Shown in pieces: positions 11,120 through 20,453 of a stretch of DNA of 64,000 bases. Within the stretch, counting starts at the first letter, position 1. The number at the start of each line of letters is the position of its first letter. Below the pieces are notes generated by a model. The model did no database searches, was not told the origin of the DNA, and saw only the letters and a list, made by a program, of their open reading frames with translations. The position numbers were made by a program, and so were the translations under genes. Source of the DNA: Corallincola holothuriorum (GTDB lineage Bacteria; Pseudomonadota; Gammaproteobacteria; Enterobacterales; Neiellaceae). The stretch spans positions 1-64,000 of the forward strand of contig NZ_QPID01000012.1 in NCBI RefSeq assembly GCF_003336225.1. The letters are read 5' to 3'.

Positions 11120-11830
11120 ATGAAAAAAGCACTTTCTTTAGCTATCAGCTCAGTTTTGGGTGTTGCAGCACTCGCTTCTACTAACGCATACGCCATCGAA
11201 GGCTTGTCAGCCAACGCTAGCGTAACTAGCAACTACTTATGGCGTGGTGTGACCCAAACTGATGACGGCGCAGCCGTACAGGGTGGCATCGACTATGAAC
11301 ATTCTTCAGGTATCTATGTAGGTACATGGGCATCAAACGTAGATTTTGGTGGTGATGAAGTAACCGGACTCGACGCATCTTACGAAGCAGACTTCTACTT
11401 CGGCTACGCAGGAGCAGTTGGTGACTTCGGTTATGACGTAGGTTACATCTACTATGCATACCCAGACGACAGCGCTGAAATCGACTTAGGCGAGGTATAT
11501 GGTTCTGTTAGCTATTCTTACTTCACCGTAGGTGCAGCAACACTGGTTAACTCTGGCGATGACGCATTCAGCGACGGCCAGGATGATGACTGGGTTTACG
11601 TCTATGCTGACGCCGCTTTTGAAATTTCAGAAGGCTTAGAGCTTGGCCTACACGTAGGTAACTTCAGCGGTGATTCTGCAGAAGATTGGTTTGGCGACAG
11701 CTATACCGATTACAGCGTAAGCTTGTCTAAAGGCGGCTTCGGTCTGTTGGTTTCTAAAACTGACATCGACGGCGGCAACTTAGACGATGTTAAAGTTGCT
11801 GTTTCTTACGCTGTTGACTTCGATCTGTAA
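11120..11830 (+). CDS. TorF family putative porin
   Basis: A 236-residue outer-membrane protein of the family named TorF/TIGR02001. It has a Sec signal peptide, MKKALSLAISSVLGVAALAS with cleavage probably after NAYA, then alternating short amphipathic strands rich in Tyr, Asp and Gly (SNYLWRGVTQTDDGAAVQGG). The C-terminus VSYAVDFDL is strand-like, as expected for a small barrel. The transported substrate is unknown. In relatives such genes often sit beside glnK and amt; here the gene carries a sigma-54 promoter and NtrC-like sites, which supports nitrogen control. It lies between rpe and dam and ends in its own terminator. Confidence 0.8.
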   Translation: MKKALSLAISSVLGVAALASTNAYAIEGLSANASVTSNYLWRGVTQTDDGAAVQGGIDYEHSSGIYVGTWASNVDFGGDEVTGLDASYEADFYFGYAGAVGDFGYDVGYIYYAYPDDSAEIDLGEVYGSVSYSYFTVGAATLVNSGDDAFSDGQDDDWVYVYADAAFEISEGLELGLHVGNFSGDSAEDWFGDSYTDYSVSLSKGGFGLLVSKTDIDGGNLDDVKVAVSYAVDFDL

Positions 11831-11850
11831 GAACAACAGCCGTAACATAA

Positions 11851-11877
11851 ACGCCGCCATCCGGCGGCGTTATTTCT
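11851..11877 (+). terminator. terminator of the TorF-type gene
   Basis: ACGCCGCC-ATCC-GGCGGCGT followed by TATTTCTT. A strong stem 20 bases past the stop with a moderate T tract. Confidence 0.75.
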
Positions 11878-11987
11878 TGTCACAGCATACACCGCTCAAA
11901 ATTTAACCTTTATTTAACACTCCAAGCATAGTTTCCCTTTATTAGCAGTGGTATATTTGTTTGTATCTCTGTCAGGGAGGCAGTGAA

Positions 11988-12311
11988 ATGATTCGTTCGA
12001 AGATCTTTTTATCAAGTGCAGCAACCGTAGTTTTAAGCTCTATTGTTGCTTTCCATCAGTGGCCCACTAGTACAAGCCTGGGTGACGCATGTTCCTGCGA
12101 AGCAGAGAGCATTACTTTTGACGCCAGCCTTCCGGTCAGCCACCCTGCAAACCGCTGCTCATTGCAAAACAAAGCATCAAATGAAAGCTGGTGGGCATGG
12201 TTAGCTGGCGATAGTCGTTCGGCAGAATATCACTTCATCGATCTGCTTGAACTCCTATCCCGTTCGAATACTACTGATAAGCCTATCTCGCCGAAAGAAC
12301 CCCAGAGCTAG
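11988..12311 (+). CDS. hypothetical small exported or membrane-anchored protein
   Basis: A 107-residue protein of unknown function. The N-terminus IRSKIFLSSAATVVLSSIVA is a signal peptide or anchor. It is followed by two cysteines (DACSCE), a third near residue 60 and a SWWAWLAGD segment. GGGAGG lies eight bases before the ATG at 11988, which is why this start was chosen over earlier codons. It ends within eight bases of the DUF2970 gene, so the two are probably one operon. I do not recognise a named family. Confidence 0.6.
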   Translation: MIRSKIFLSSAATVVLSSIVAFHQWPTSTSLGDACSCEAESITFDASLPVSHPANRCSLQNKASNESWWAWLAGDSRSAEYHFIDLLELLSRSNTTDKPISPKEPQS

Positions 12312-12318
12312 GGTTGAA

Positions 12319-12525
12319 TTGCAACTCCCGAAGAAGATATCAGTTCACCCGTTGCGAGCCATAAGAGCGGTAGTATCGGCTTTCTTTGGCGTGCAGAGTG
12401 AAGCGGCGAGAAAACAAGATTTTCAGTACCACAATCCGGTGCCATTTATCATTGCTGGCATCGTTATGGCATTAATGCTGGTGCTAACGCTGATAGCTGT
12501 CGTTAGCTGGGTACTAGATAAATAA
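12319..12525 (+). CDS. DUF2970 family membrane protein
   Basis: A 68-residue protein ending in one hydrophobic segment (PFIIAGIVMALMLVLTLIAV). The motif VVSAFFGVQSEAARKQDF is the hallmark of the DUF2970 family, small inner-membrane proteins of unknown function common in gammaproteobacteria. No ATG is available. TTG at 12319 is proposed because AGGG, overlapping the stop of the upstream gene, lies five bases before it; TTG at 12352 would shorten it by 11 residues. It converges on dam, the two stops being two bases apart. Confidence 0.7.
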   Translation: MQLPKKISVHPLRAIRAVVSAFFGVQSEAARKQDFQYHNPVPFIIAGIVMALMLVLTLIAVVSWVLDK

Positions 12526-12527
12526 GC

Positions 12528-13361
12528 CTATTCCGCGACTAACCGCCCTTCGTAAAAAGCAAGCAACTCACTTACCTTTTGCCGCCCTGACCCATTACGA
12601 CTGATAGTACGCTTAACACGGACTATATCTAAATTAGCAGGAGCATAAAGTGCTCGCGTCTCGGTTACCTCATGGTTACTAATTAATACGGGCACCCCGT
12701 TTTTTGAGGAGACCTCTTGTGCTACCAGCGCCAAAGACTCCTGCTCGGCGCGATTGAATCCAGCACCATGATAGGAGGTAAAGCTGGCAGTGGGGCTAAG
12801 TGGCCAATAGGGAGGATCGCAGTACACGACATCGCCTGGCCCGGTAGCCCGCATCACCTCGGCGAAAGGCATACAGGTAAACGTGGCTCGTTTCGCTTTC
12901 TCAGCAAAAAATGCCATCTCTTTTTCTGGAAAGTATGGGCGCTTATAACGACCAAAAGGCACATTGAAAGCACCTTTCTTATTGTAACGACAGAGCCCGT
13001 TATAGCCGTGACGATTCAAGTAGAGGAAGAGTCGCGAACGCAATTCAGGATCAGCACTCTGATTAAACACTTGTCGCCAATGATAGTAAGCTTCTGGCGT
13101 ATTATGCTGCTCTGAAAATAGCGGTTTCACCGCAGCAATAAACCTATCTCCCTGATCAGCTAGGAGCTGATAAAGACCAATCAGATCAGGATTAATATCG
13201 TTTAATCGGTAATTTTTATAATCAGAGTTAATAAATACCGAACCAGCACCTACAAAAGGTTCTACTAAGGTATCACCTGAGGGTAAGCGCCGATTGATCT
13301 CTTCAACTAACCCATACTTTCCGCCCGCCCACTTTAGGAAAGCACGCACTTTACTACTCAC
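12528..13361 (-). CDS. dam: DNA adenine methylase Dam
   Basis: Methylates adenine in GATC for mismatch repair and replication control. It is 277 residues. The AdoMet motif FLKWAGGKYGLVEEI, the catalytic DPPY in VVYCDPPYWPLS and the LISNHEV segment are present in the order of alpha-type methylases. It overlaps the 3' end of damX by eight bases, as in the aroK-aroB-damX-dam operon of related bacteria. Confidence 0.97.
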   Translation of the reverse strand: MSSKVRAFLKWAGGKYGLVEEINRRLPSGDTLVEPFVGAGSVFINSDYKNYRLNDINPDLIGLYQLLADQGDRFIAAVKPLFSEQHNTPEAYYHWRQVFNQSADPELRSRLFLYLNRHGYNGLCRYNKKGAFNVPFGRYKRPYFPEKEMAFFAEKAKRATFTCMPFAEVMRATGPGDVVYCDPPYWPLSPTASFTSYHGAGFNRAEQESLALVAQEVSSKNGVPVLISNHEVTETRALYAPANLDIVRVKRTISRNGSGRQKVSELLAFYEGRLVAE

Positions 13362-14877
13362 TACGCACAGCCCCCTGCGCTTCTGTTATATCCGCTTGCA
13401 CAGCTGCAACACTTTTTGTCCAAGGCTTTAAGGCGCGCAGATCTGCCGAAGACGCTTGCAGGTATGCCGTAGCTTCTGCACGAGTAGCAAAGTTCCCCAA
13501 GATAAGCACATGACGAGGCAGCCCCTTCTTGGTCACAATGTACTCGAGAATATCATCCTTCAGTAGCGCAATTTCTGCTCGCTGGTAAAAACGTGCAAGA
13601 ACGGCTTCGTCAGAAAATACACCTAGTTGCAGTGTGTAATGCGCTGTTGGCCACGCAGATATGCGCTGGCGAACTTCCGCATCTTCTTGCGTCACCGGCA
13701 AAGCTACGAACTTTTTTTCATCTGTCTCAGGGGTGACATCCAAGCTCGCCTCAGGAATCACTGTGGCAGGGTCGGTCTCCTCTGCACCTGACTCATCGCC
13801 ATCGCTTTCCTCGGTCGAGATCGGCGAGACGGAAGGAGATACTGGCAGCAGGTTCTGCTGTTCAGCCTCAATCAGCAGCTCATCGGGGATCTCGATTACC
13901 ACATTTTGACCACTTGGCGGCGCAGCTTCAATTTCCACTGGCGGTTCGGTCAATTCAGCAGGCAGTAACTCATCGGCACGCAATATCGGGTTCTCTGCCG
14001 GTACAGAAGGCGCTTTTACGACCTCTTCTCCAATTGCCTGATCAGATAGCTTTTCATCGTCAGGTAGCCGTTCAGTTACAGGGCGAGGTTCAACGCGTGG
14101 AGAAGCATCGTCGGGAGATGGCTGGAATTCCCACAACAACAAAGCGATAAGCAGCGCAGTGACCAACCCCGCTAGCACTGCATGTTGCCACGGAAATGCT
14201 GTTTTCTTCACACCGCCTCCCTTAATTTTTGTTGCCAGCGCCATAACGGCGGCAGGTGATTTTGCTAATGCAAGATGACGTTCAATCGCTTCGTTGTTGA
14301 GCAGCATAGATGGCTCTGCCGCGAGTAATTCAGATAGAAAATGGCGGCGTTCCTCCATCGGCAAAGGTGGCATAGCCACCTCTACGACGCCATCACCAAC
14401 CAAACCGGCCAGTGACAGGTTAGCTGAGCTATCTATGGAGCCAATCACCGATAATTGATGCTTTCCATCACGGCGAAAGGTGATAATTAACTCAGCAATT
14501 TCCTGCCAAACTTCATTGCTGAAAAACTGGCAATCGTCCAACACCACTAACATTCTTTGCGGTTCATCAGGCAACATCCGCAATAAACTATCAGACAGGG
14601 GATCGGCTTCATCAAACAAGGGATTAGTGATCAGCTGCGTCAGTATTTGGTGGCGATAGTGACAAACATCAGCGTCCGATTGGCACTGAACGAAAGCATG
14701 ATTAGTTGTGGTGTCGTGATTGGTGACATAACTGAGCAGTGTCGTACTTCGACCACTACCGGTGCTACCTTTTAGTAGCACAATATTTGAATCGAATTCG
14801 ACGAGAAAGCCTAACCGCTCGTGCAGCTGCTGTTGTGAGACAAACAATTCGCCTTCACTGTGTTGAACGTTTTGCAA
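13354..14877 (-). CDS. damX: DamX, SPOR domain cell division protein
   Basis: Inner-membrane protein that binds septal peptidoglycan through a C-terminal SPOR domain. The order is an N-terminal AAA-type ATPase-like region (LKGSTGSGRSTTLLSYV and VLVVLDDCQFFSNEV-like segments) in the first 200 residues, a membrane helix AVLAGLVTALLIALLLWEF near 235, a long acidic Pro/Glu-rich linker, and SPOR (HYTLQLGVFSDEAVLARF) over the last 90. Start: TTG at 14877 is seven bases after GGAGG; a GTG at 14883 is the alternative. It is 25 bases downstream of aroB and overlaps dam. Confidence 0.9.
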   Translation of the reverse strand: MQNVQHSEGELFVSQQQLHERLGFLVEFDSNIVLLKGSTGSGRSTTLLSYVTNHDTTTNHAFVQCQSDADVCHYRHQILTQLITNPLFDEADPLSDSLLRMLPDEPQRMLVVLDDCQFFSNEVWQEIAELIITFRRDGKHQLSVIGSIDSSANLSLAGLVGDGVVEVAMPPLPMEERRHFLSELLAAEPSMLLNNEAIERHLALAKSPAAVMALATKIKGGGVKKTAFPWQHAVLAGLVTALLIALLLWEFQPSPDDASPRVEPRPVTERLPDDEKLSDQAIGEEVVKAPSVPAENPILRADELLPAELTEPPVEIEAAPPSGQNVVIEIPDELLIEAEQQNLLPVSPSVSPISTEESDGDESGAEETDPATVIPEASLDVTPETDEKKFVALPVTQEDAEVRQRISAWPTAHYTLQLGVFSDEAVLARFYQRAEIALLKDDILEYIVTKKGLPRHVLILGNFATRAEATAYLQASSADLRALKPWTKSVAAVQADITEAQGAVRSE

Positions 14878-14907
14878 ACACACCCCTCCAATAGGGTATA
14901 GGCGTCA

Positions 14908-15975
14908 TTACGCCAGCACTGAACGCAACACGGCCTCTTCGACATCGTCAAACATCGCACAGCGACCTATTCTCTCTGGCAAAATAAGCCGGAGTTTACC
15001 TTGCAATACCTTCTTATCACGCTGCATATGCGTCATAAAAGAATCGAAGTCCATCTCAGCAGGAGGAACGACAGGAAGGTCATAAAGTCGAATGAGTGCG
15101 ACTTGCCGTTGATACATAGCTTCATCAATCAAACCGAGCGCTAATGATGTTTTTGCGGCTAACACCATGCCCACTGCCACTGCCTCACCGTGTAGCCATT
15201 GACCATACCCTTGTTCAGCTTCTATCGCGTGACCAAATGTATGTCCCAGATTAAGTAGCGCGCGAACACCTTTTTCTGTTTCATCAGCGGCAACGATATC
15301 CGCTTTTATCTGACAACAACGTTCGATCGCATAACGCAAAGCCTCTGGCTGTAACGCCTGCAACTCGTCCGCATGTTGCTCTAACCATTCAAAGAAGGGC
15401 TCATCGGCAATGATACCGTACTTAATCACCTCGGCCATCCCTGCTGCGAACTCCCTTGCAGGCAATGTCCCTAAACAGAGGGTATCGATAAAAACTGCTT
15501 GAGGCTGATAGAACGCCCCAATCATATTCTTTCCTAAAGCGTGATTAACGGCTGTTTTACCACCAACAGAAGAATCGACCTGTGAAAGCAAGGTCGTTGG
15601 TATTTGAATGAACGGCACCCCGCGCTGATAGCACGCGGCGGCAAAGCCCGCCATATCGCCAATAACTCCTCCACCTAGTGCAATAACCGTGGTGTCACGC
15701 CCGTGGTTTCCTTCAAGCAACGCGGTAAACACCTGATTCAAGGTATCAAGGGTTTTATACGATTCACCGTCAGGTAGAACCACAGAAGCAACTTTCTTGC
15801 TGGTCAGAGCGGCTTCGAGTTGCGCCAGATAAAGCGGCGCTACAGTCTCATTGGTGACAATCATGACACGATCACCACGCACATATTTGACCACAGCACC
15901 AGCGGCTCGAAAAGCCTCTGGAGCAATAGTAATGGGATAACTTCTCTCACCCAATACAACTTGAAGGACGCTCAT
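14908..15975 (-). CDS. aroB: 3-dehydroquinate synthase
   Basis: Second enzyme of the shikimate pathway; converts DAHP to 3-dehydroquinate using NAD and a metal. It is 355 residues from the chosen ATG. Typical segments are LGERSYPI at the start, [18 protein letters not shown] (NAD site), [19 protein letters not shown], and the metal-binding Glu and His residues in [18 protein letters not shown] and [11 protein letters not shown]. The ATG at 15975 aligns with the family start; a GTG four codons earlier is also possible. It follows aroK by 16 bases. Confidence 0.96.
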   Translation of the reverse strand: MSVLQVVLGERSYPITIAPEAFRAAGAVVKYVRGDRVMIVTNETVAPLYLAQLEAALTSKKVASVVLPDGESYKTLDTLNQVFTALLEGNHGRDTTVIALGGGVIGDMAGFAAACYQRGVPFIQIPTTLLSQVDSSVGGKTAVNHALGKNMIGAFYQPQAVFIDTLCLGTLPAREFAAGMAEVIKYGIIADEPFFEWLEQHADELQALQPEALRYAIERCCQIKADIVAADETEKGVRALLNLGHTFGHAIEAEQGYGQWLHGEAVAVGMVLAAKTSLALGLIDEAMYQRQVALIRLYDLPVVPPAEMDFDSFMTHMQRDKKVLQGKLRLILPERIGRCAMFDDVEEAVLRSVLA

Positions 15976-15991
15976 ATCCTGCACCACTATC

Positions 15992-16507
15992 TTAAAAACC
16001 GAGTTCCTTGATAATTTGATTTGCTACGACACGAGCACTTTGCTCATCAGTCTTCACAGTCAAATCGGCGATCTCGCTATAAAGAGGGTTTCTGACATCG
16101 GTCAGATCTTCTAACGTCTTACGTGGGTCGTCGGTCTGTAATAAAGGCCGACGCTTATCACGCTGCGTACGCGCATACTGCTTATCAATTGAAGTCTCGA
16201 GATAGACAACGATACCGCGAGCAGATAACTTATTTCGGTTCTCTTTACTCATGATCGATCCACCACCCGTTGCAAGCACAATGCCTTGCAACTCTGTTAG
16301 ATCATTAATCACTGTCTCTTCTCGAGCGCGAAAGCCTTCTTCACCCTCAATATCGAACACCCAAGCGATATCAGCGCCTGTGCGACTCTCAATCTCGCTA
16401 TCAGAATCATAAAATTCTAGGTGAAGTTCTTGCGCCAAATGACGCCCAATCGTACTTTTACCAGCCCCCATGGGGCCTACTAGGAATATATTTCTTTTTT
16501 CTGCCAT
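15992..16507 (-). CDS. aroK: shikimate kinase I
   Basis: Phosphorylates shikimate with ATP. It is 171 residues, usual for AroK. The P-loop is [15 protein letters not shown] and the shikimate site includes FYDSDSEIE and [16 protein letters not shown] is in the lid. First gene of aroK-aroB-damX-dam. A terminator lies between it and pilQ, so the pil operon does not simply read through. Confidence 0.97.
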   Translation of the reverse strand: MAEKRNIFLVGPMGAGKSTIGRHLAQELHLEFYDSDSEIESRTGADIAWVFDIEGEEGFRAREETVINDLTELQGIVLATGGGSIMSKENRNKLSARGIVVYLETSIDKQYARTQRDKRRPLLQTDDPRKTLEDLTDVRNPLYSEIADLTVKTDEQSARVVANQIIKELGF

Positions 16508-16621
16508 TGCCGTCTACAGCCGATTAAACAGAGTGAAACCTTGGTCTCTCCTTAAAGAGTTAAGGACCCGCGAACAATCTACCATTATCTCAGGAACAGT
16601 ACCCCTTTGGCAATTAAGATC

Positions 16622-16650
16622 AAAAAAGGGGAGCAAGCTCCCCTTTTTAA
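16622..16650 (-). terminator. pilQ operon terminator
   Basis: AAAAGGGGAGC-AA-GCTCCCCTTTT is a strong symmetrical stem flanked by A and T runs, so it can act on both strands. It lies directly after pilQ and before aroK. Confidence 0.85.
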
Positions 16651-16662
16651 GCTAACTACCAG

Positions 16663-18735
16663 TTAGAAAGTTTCAGTCACAATCCTTGGTGTTACAAAGA
16701 TCAGGATCTCTTTCTTCTCATTGGTATCGCTGGTGTTTCTGAACATCCAGCCTACGCCAGGCAAGTCACCAAGCAGCGGCACTTTACTGACCGCACGCTT
16801 AATTTCCTGCTGATAGATACCACCAAGAACAATGGTTTCCCCGTTATTGACCAAAACTTGCGTGCCAATTTCCTGGGTATTAATTGCCGTCGCTAGACCA
16901 GTACCAGTAGGTACAGTATCGCCTTTGGTATCCTGAGTAATAACCAAATCGAGAATAATACGGTCATCAGGCGTAATGTGTGGTGTAACACGTAGCGCTA
17001 ATACCGCTTTTTTAAAGGTCACAGATGTCGCACCAGAAGAAGACGCTTCCACGAATGGGATCTCTGTACCCTGTTCGATATACGCAGGTTTCTGGTTAGC
17101 CGTCGTGATACGTGGACTCGCAATCACCTCACCCTTATTTTCGCGCTCTAAAGCTGAGAGCTCTAAGTCAAGGATGGTACCATCCGCCAGTTTTGCTACC
17201 TGGAATGCGATACTACCGGCTGGTGACGCGACAGGAAGATTTACATTCAAGCGGTCAGCTAAGTCAGGAACAATACCTGCTGCTGCTGCATCAGCCCCCT
17301 CAAGGGTGCCGGACGTTGCGCCATCATCGAATGTATCTGTGATACCCCAGCGAATACCTAAGTCTTCCTGAACACCATCGCTAATGGTTACCATTCGCGC
17401 TTCAATCATCACCTGCTTAACCGGCACATCCAGTACATCAATCATACGACGGATATCTTCCAAACGTTCCGCGGTATCACGAACCAACAAAGTATTGGTT
17501 CGTTCATCCATTGAAACAGCGCCACGCTTCGATAACAGCGAAGAATCAGAAGAGGTAATAATCGCAGTCAATTCCGCCGCTTTAGCATAGTTAACCTGAA
17601 TATATTCAGAGTACAGAGGCGCCAAGTCCTTAACTTCACGCTCCGCTTTTAATTCGTTAGCTTCACGTACCGCCAGCTCCTCCGAAGGTGCAATCATCAG
17701 AATGCGTCCCTCTACTCGCTTACCAAGGCCTTTAACCTTCAAAATAATATCAAGCGCTTGGTCCCAAGGCACACCGTCTAAACGAAGTGTAATATTGCCA
17801 TCCACAGAATCAGTGGTTACAAGGTTGAATCCGTTGTAATCAGCAATAATCTGTAAAACAGTACGCACAGGAATATCCTGGAAGTTAAGCGAGATAGGCT
17901 GACCTGCGTATTGGTCTGACACATCATCTTCGTCTTCCGAGATGGGGGAAACAGTCAAGGTAAAGAGATTATCTAATTGATAGTAGTTGTAGGTATAGTC
18001 AGTTAATGGTTCGACCATAAACTGAGTATAGTTTTCCCCTTTAAATGTCTCGATGGTTTTCACTGGCGTATTAAAATCAATAACATCCATCATGTAGATC
18101 AGTTCTTTCATGATGTCAGTGTTATGGAATTCAACGATCAGCTTCTCACCCTTTTGAGTCACATCCACCGCAGCAGATTGGCCTTCAAGGTAAACAAGAA
18201 ACTGACCTTCGCCTTCCGCCCCACGTCGAAAATCGAGAGCATTAATTCGATTAAGGAAAACGTCATCAGGCGTCGGCCCAGCAACGACTTCATTACCAAT
18301 GCTGATAATAAAGGAGTTACCTTTCCGCTGGGTACGATAAGGACGCAGGGATTTTAGCCCCACCACCATTTTCATACCACGGAAACCTTCCTGAATACTC
18401 AAGCCACGAACATCGGCCTTATCAATTGGGATACTACGCAGATCCAGATCTGACGTGACGTCAGGAAATCTAAACTCAATCTCTGTCGGGCGATGGTTCA
18501 CCCGACTCTCTGGATCTTCAACCGGCGCATCGAATACAAGTTCGATCTCCAGAAGATCTTCCACGACCGCGTTATAGCGGATGTCCTTGAGTTGCGCTGC
18601 ATTCACTGCACTTGGCGTCAGCAGCAGGCATAAGAACAGTGTTACTAGCCTATTAGAAATCACGGCTCTCAACTCTCCCGAAGTTATCGACCCAACAACT
18701 TGGCCTAAATGCCTCACCGTCCGTTCACTAAACAT
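16663..18735 (-). CDS. pilQ: type IV pilus secretin PilQ
   Basis: Outer-membrane secretin through which the type IV pilus passes. It is 690 residues. After a signal peptide (LVTLFLCLLLTPSAVNA) come two AMIN-like domains to about residue 270, a secretin/TonB N-terminal domain (ISLNFQDIPVRTVLQIIADY), a NolW-type repeat (EYIQVNYAKAAELTAIITSS) and the C-terminal secretin core with IASPRITTANQKPAYIEQG and VPLLGDLPGVGWMFR. AGGA lies six bases before the ATG. Last gene of pilMNOPQ, 22 bases after pilP. Confidence 0.96.
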   Translation of the reverse strand: MFSERTVRHLGQVVGSITSGELRAVISNRLVTLFLCLLLTPSAVNAAQLKDIRYNAVVEDLLEIELVFDAPVEDPESRVNHRPTEIEFRFPDVTSDLDLRSIPIDKADVRGLSIQEGFRGMKMVVGLKSLRPYRTQRKGNSFIISIGNEVVAGPTPDDVFLNRINALDFRRGAEGEGQFLVYLEGQSAAVDVTQKGEKLIVEFHNTDIMKELIYMMDVIDFNTPVKTIETFKGENYTQFMVEPLTDYTYNYYQLDNLFTLTVSPISEDEDDVSDQYAGQPISLNFQDIPVRTVLQIIADYNGFNLVTTDSVDGNITLRLDGVPWDQALDIILKVKGLGKRVEGRILMIAPSEELAVREANELKAEREVKDLAPLYSEYIQVNYAKAAELTAIITSSDSSLLSKRGAVSMDERTNTLLVRDTAERLEDIRRMIDVLDVPVKQVMIEARMVTISDGVQEDLGIRWGITDTFDDGATSGTLEGADAAAAGIVPDLADRLNVNLPVASPAGSIAFQVAKLADGTILDLELSALERENKGEVIASPRITTANQKPAYIEQGTEIPFVEASSSGATSVTFKKAVLALRVTPHITPDDRIILDLVITQDTKGDTVPTGTGLATAINTQEIGTQVLVNNGETIVLGGIYQQEIKRAVSKVPLLGDLPGVGWMFRNTSDTNEKKEILIFVTPRIVTETF

Positions 18736-18757
18736 ATCCGTTCCTGAATTCTACTTA

Positions 18758-19273
18758 TTATTCCGCAAGTGCCACATCGGTGTAGCGCTCTACCCAACAG
18801 CCTGAGCCGTCAGGGATTAACTCGATAAGATCTAAACCATCACGGCGCACTTGCGTCACCAATCCGAAATAGAGCCCCATATGATAACCGGCTCTCACAC
18901 GGAACAAGCCTCCGTCATCAGTCTGCATCAACGCCCAAAGACCTTCGGCATCACCAACGGTGCCCTTCATTGTCAGATTATCAATCGCATAAGCTTCCAA
19001 AGGCTCTTTAATACGATTGACATCAGGTGTTAAGCAATCTTTTACTACTTCAACCGCTTCTACGATAAGCTCAGGCTGAGGCGCCACAAACGGGCTTCTC
19101 AATTCACTCGCCACGTAATCTTCATGCTGAAACGGCGCAACTTCAGGCATAGGTTCCACGTAACCTGACTGCGTCGCTTTAACGGAGGAAACAAACTCCT
19201 GTAGATCGCTAATATCGTCTCCGCAACCATAAAGTCCCGCACTAACCAAGGCGAGCAATGCTAACTTCTTCAT
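18758..19273 (-). CDS. pilP: type IV pilus assembly lipoprotein PilP
   Basis: Inner-membrane lipoprotein that links the PilMNO platform to PilQ. It is 171 residues, with a lipobox-like LYGCGDD around Cys17, a disordered Pro/Glu stretch, then a beta domain (LEAYAIDNLTMKGTV, FRVRAGYHMGLYFG) that is typical of PilP. Its start overlaps the pilO stop by one base. Confidence 0.93.
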   Translation of the reverse strand: MKKLALLALVSAGLYGCGDDISDLQEFVSSVKATQSGYVEPMPEVAPFQHEDYVASELRSPFVAPQPELIVEAVEVVKDCLTPDVNRIKEPLEAYAIDNLTMKGTVGDAEGLWALMQTDDGGLFRVRAGYHMGLYFGLVTQVRRDGLDLIELIPDGSGCWVERYTDVALAE

Positions 19274-19872
19274 TACTGAGCCTCCTTGTAGCGGTATGTT
19301 TTAGCCAAAATACTCAGCTGCAACTTCGACTCATCTATACGCTTAATAGAAAAGTCATGGAGACTAACAATTCGTGGTAATGCAGAGACATCTGACACGA
19401 AGTCACCAAATTGGTGATAGTCACCCTCAACAACGATCGCGATAGGCAGCTCGATATAAAATTCCTGTGGCCGCTCGGGTTCCCAGTTAATGTTAACGAA
19501 CTCGAGGCCATGGGTAGTGCCGACATAGGTAATATCGTCCAACAGACCCGGTGTTTCATGGCTTAGCGGCAAGATACGCAGCAAGTTTTCAAACGTTTCT
19601 TCCATCGCTTTCATCTGCTCACGGTAGGTTTTCACCCGGGCAGCTAAATGATATTTAGAGCGAAACTGTTCCCGTAATTCAATTTCACGAGCCTGCTCTC
19701 GCGACAAATCGTCGAGCTGATCACCGATCATGAAGTAATAAAACAGGAAGCAAGTAAGAACACCAACAATCCCTATGAATATGGCCTTAACCGTAGAAGG
19801 CCATTCGCCCATATTGTTAAGGTCCAACTCATTGAAATCGATTTCATTCAGCTCTTTCAAGTCAAATTTCAT
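19273..19872 (-). CDS. pilO: type IV pilus assembly protein PilO
   Basis: Bitopic inner-membrane protein that pairs with PilN. It is 199 residues. A cytoplasmic N-terminus is followed by a membrane helix (AIFIGIVGVLTCFLFYYFMI, about residues 30-50), a coiled coil (REQAREIELREQFRSKYH) and a ferredoxin-like periplasmic domain (LPIAIVVEGDYHQFGDFVS). Overlaps pilN by four bases and pilP by one. Confidence 0.94.
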   Translation of the reverse strand: MKFDLKELNEIDFNELDLNNMGEWPSTVKAIFIGIVGVLTCFLFYYFMIGDQLDDLSREQAREIELREQFRSKYHLAARVKTYREQMKAMEETFENLLRILPLSHETPGLLDDITYVGTTHGLEFVNINWEPERPQEFYIELPIAIVVEGDYHQFGDFVSDVSALPRIVSLHDFSIKRIDESKLQLSILAKTYRYKEAQ

Positions 19873-20453
19873 CGTTTAGCTCCCCTCTGCTTAGCGTCTT
19901 CAGCAACAGGTGCTGCAGCTTCTTTGATACGAAGACGCATTGAGAAGCTCTTCAACTTCGGTTCTTTCGGATCTGCCTGAATCGATTGCAAGGTAGGATC
20001 AGTCAACCAACTTGAATTCACGACACGGCGCATCAAATTAGAAAGGTGGTTATTAGACTCGGAGCGCCCAACAATCTGGATATTGCCAGACTTGCGGTCA
20101 AGTTCCGTCATATACACACCACCAGGCACCGATGATGCTAATTCATTAAATACCCGCGTCACCATATTCCGGTTCTTCTGCAGGTCGCTAATCAACTTCA
20201 TACGTTGTGCCAGTTCAGATTTTTTCTTGCGCAGCTCTTTAATCTCTGCAATCTGACGATCCAGAACTTGAATTTCCTGCTGTAGATAAGCATTTCGATG
20301 ACGTTGGCTGTCAATGACACCATCAACAATTGAGTAAACGCCATACATCAACAAAACACCCGCAAAGACAGTCGCTCCGAGCATCGCCGTGAAGGCACTT
20401 TGACGACGCTTGCGCGCCTCTTCGCGCCAAGGAAGGAGGTTTATATGTGCCAT
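19869..20453 (-). CDS. pilN: type IV pilus assembly protein PilN
   Basis: Bitopic inner-membrane protein of 194 residues. The cytoplasmic N-terminus AHINLLPWREEARKRRQ contains the conserved INLLPWR motif that binds PilM. A membrane helix (MLGATVFAGVLLMYGVYSIV) and a long coiled coil rich in Gln, Glu and Lys follow, then the periplasmic domain. It overlaps pilM by 13 bases. Confidence 0.95.
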   Translation of the reverse strand: MAHINLLPWREEARKRRQSAFTAMLGATVFAGVLLMYGVYSIVDGVIDSQRHRNAYLQQEIQVLDRQIAEIKELRKKKSELAQRMKLISDLQKNRNMVTRVFNELASSVPGGVYMTELDRKSGNIQIVGRSESNNHLSNLMRRVVNSSWLTDPTLQSIQADPKEPKLKSFSMRLRIKEAAAPVAEDAKQRGAKR

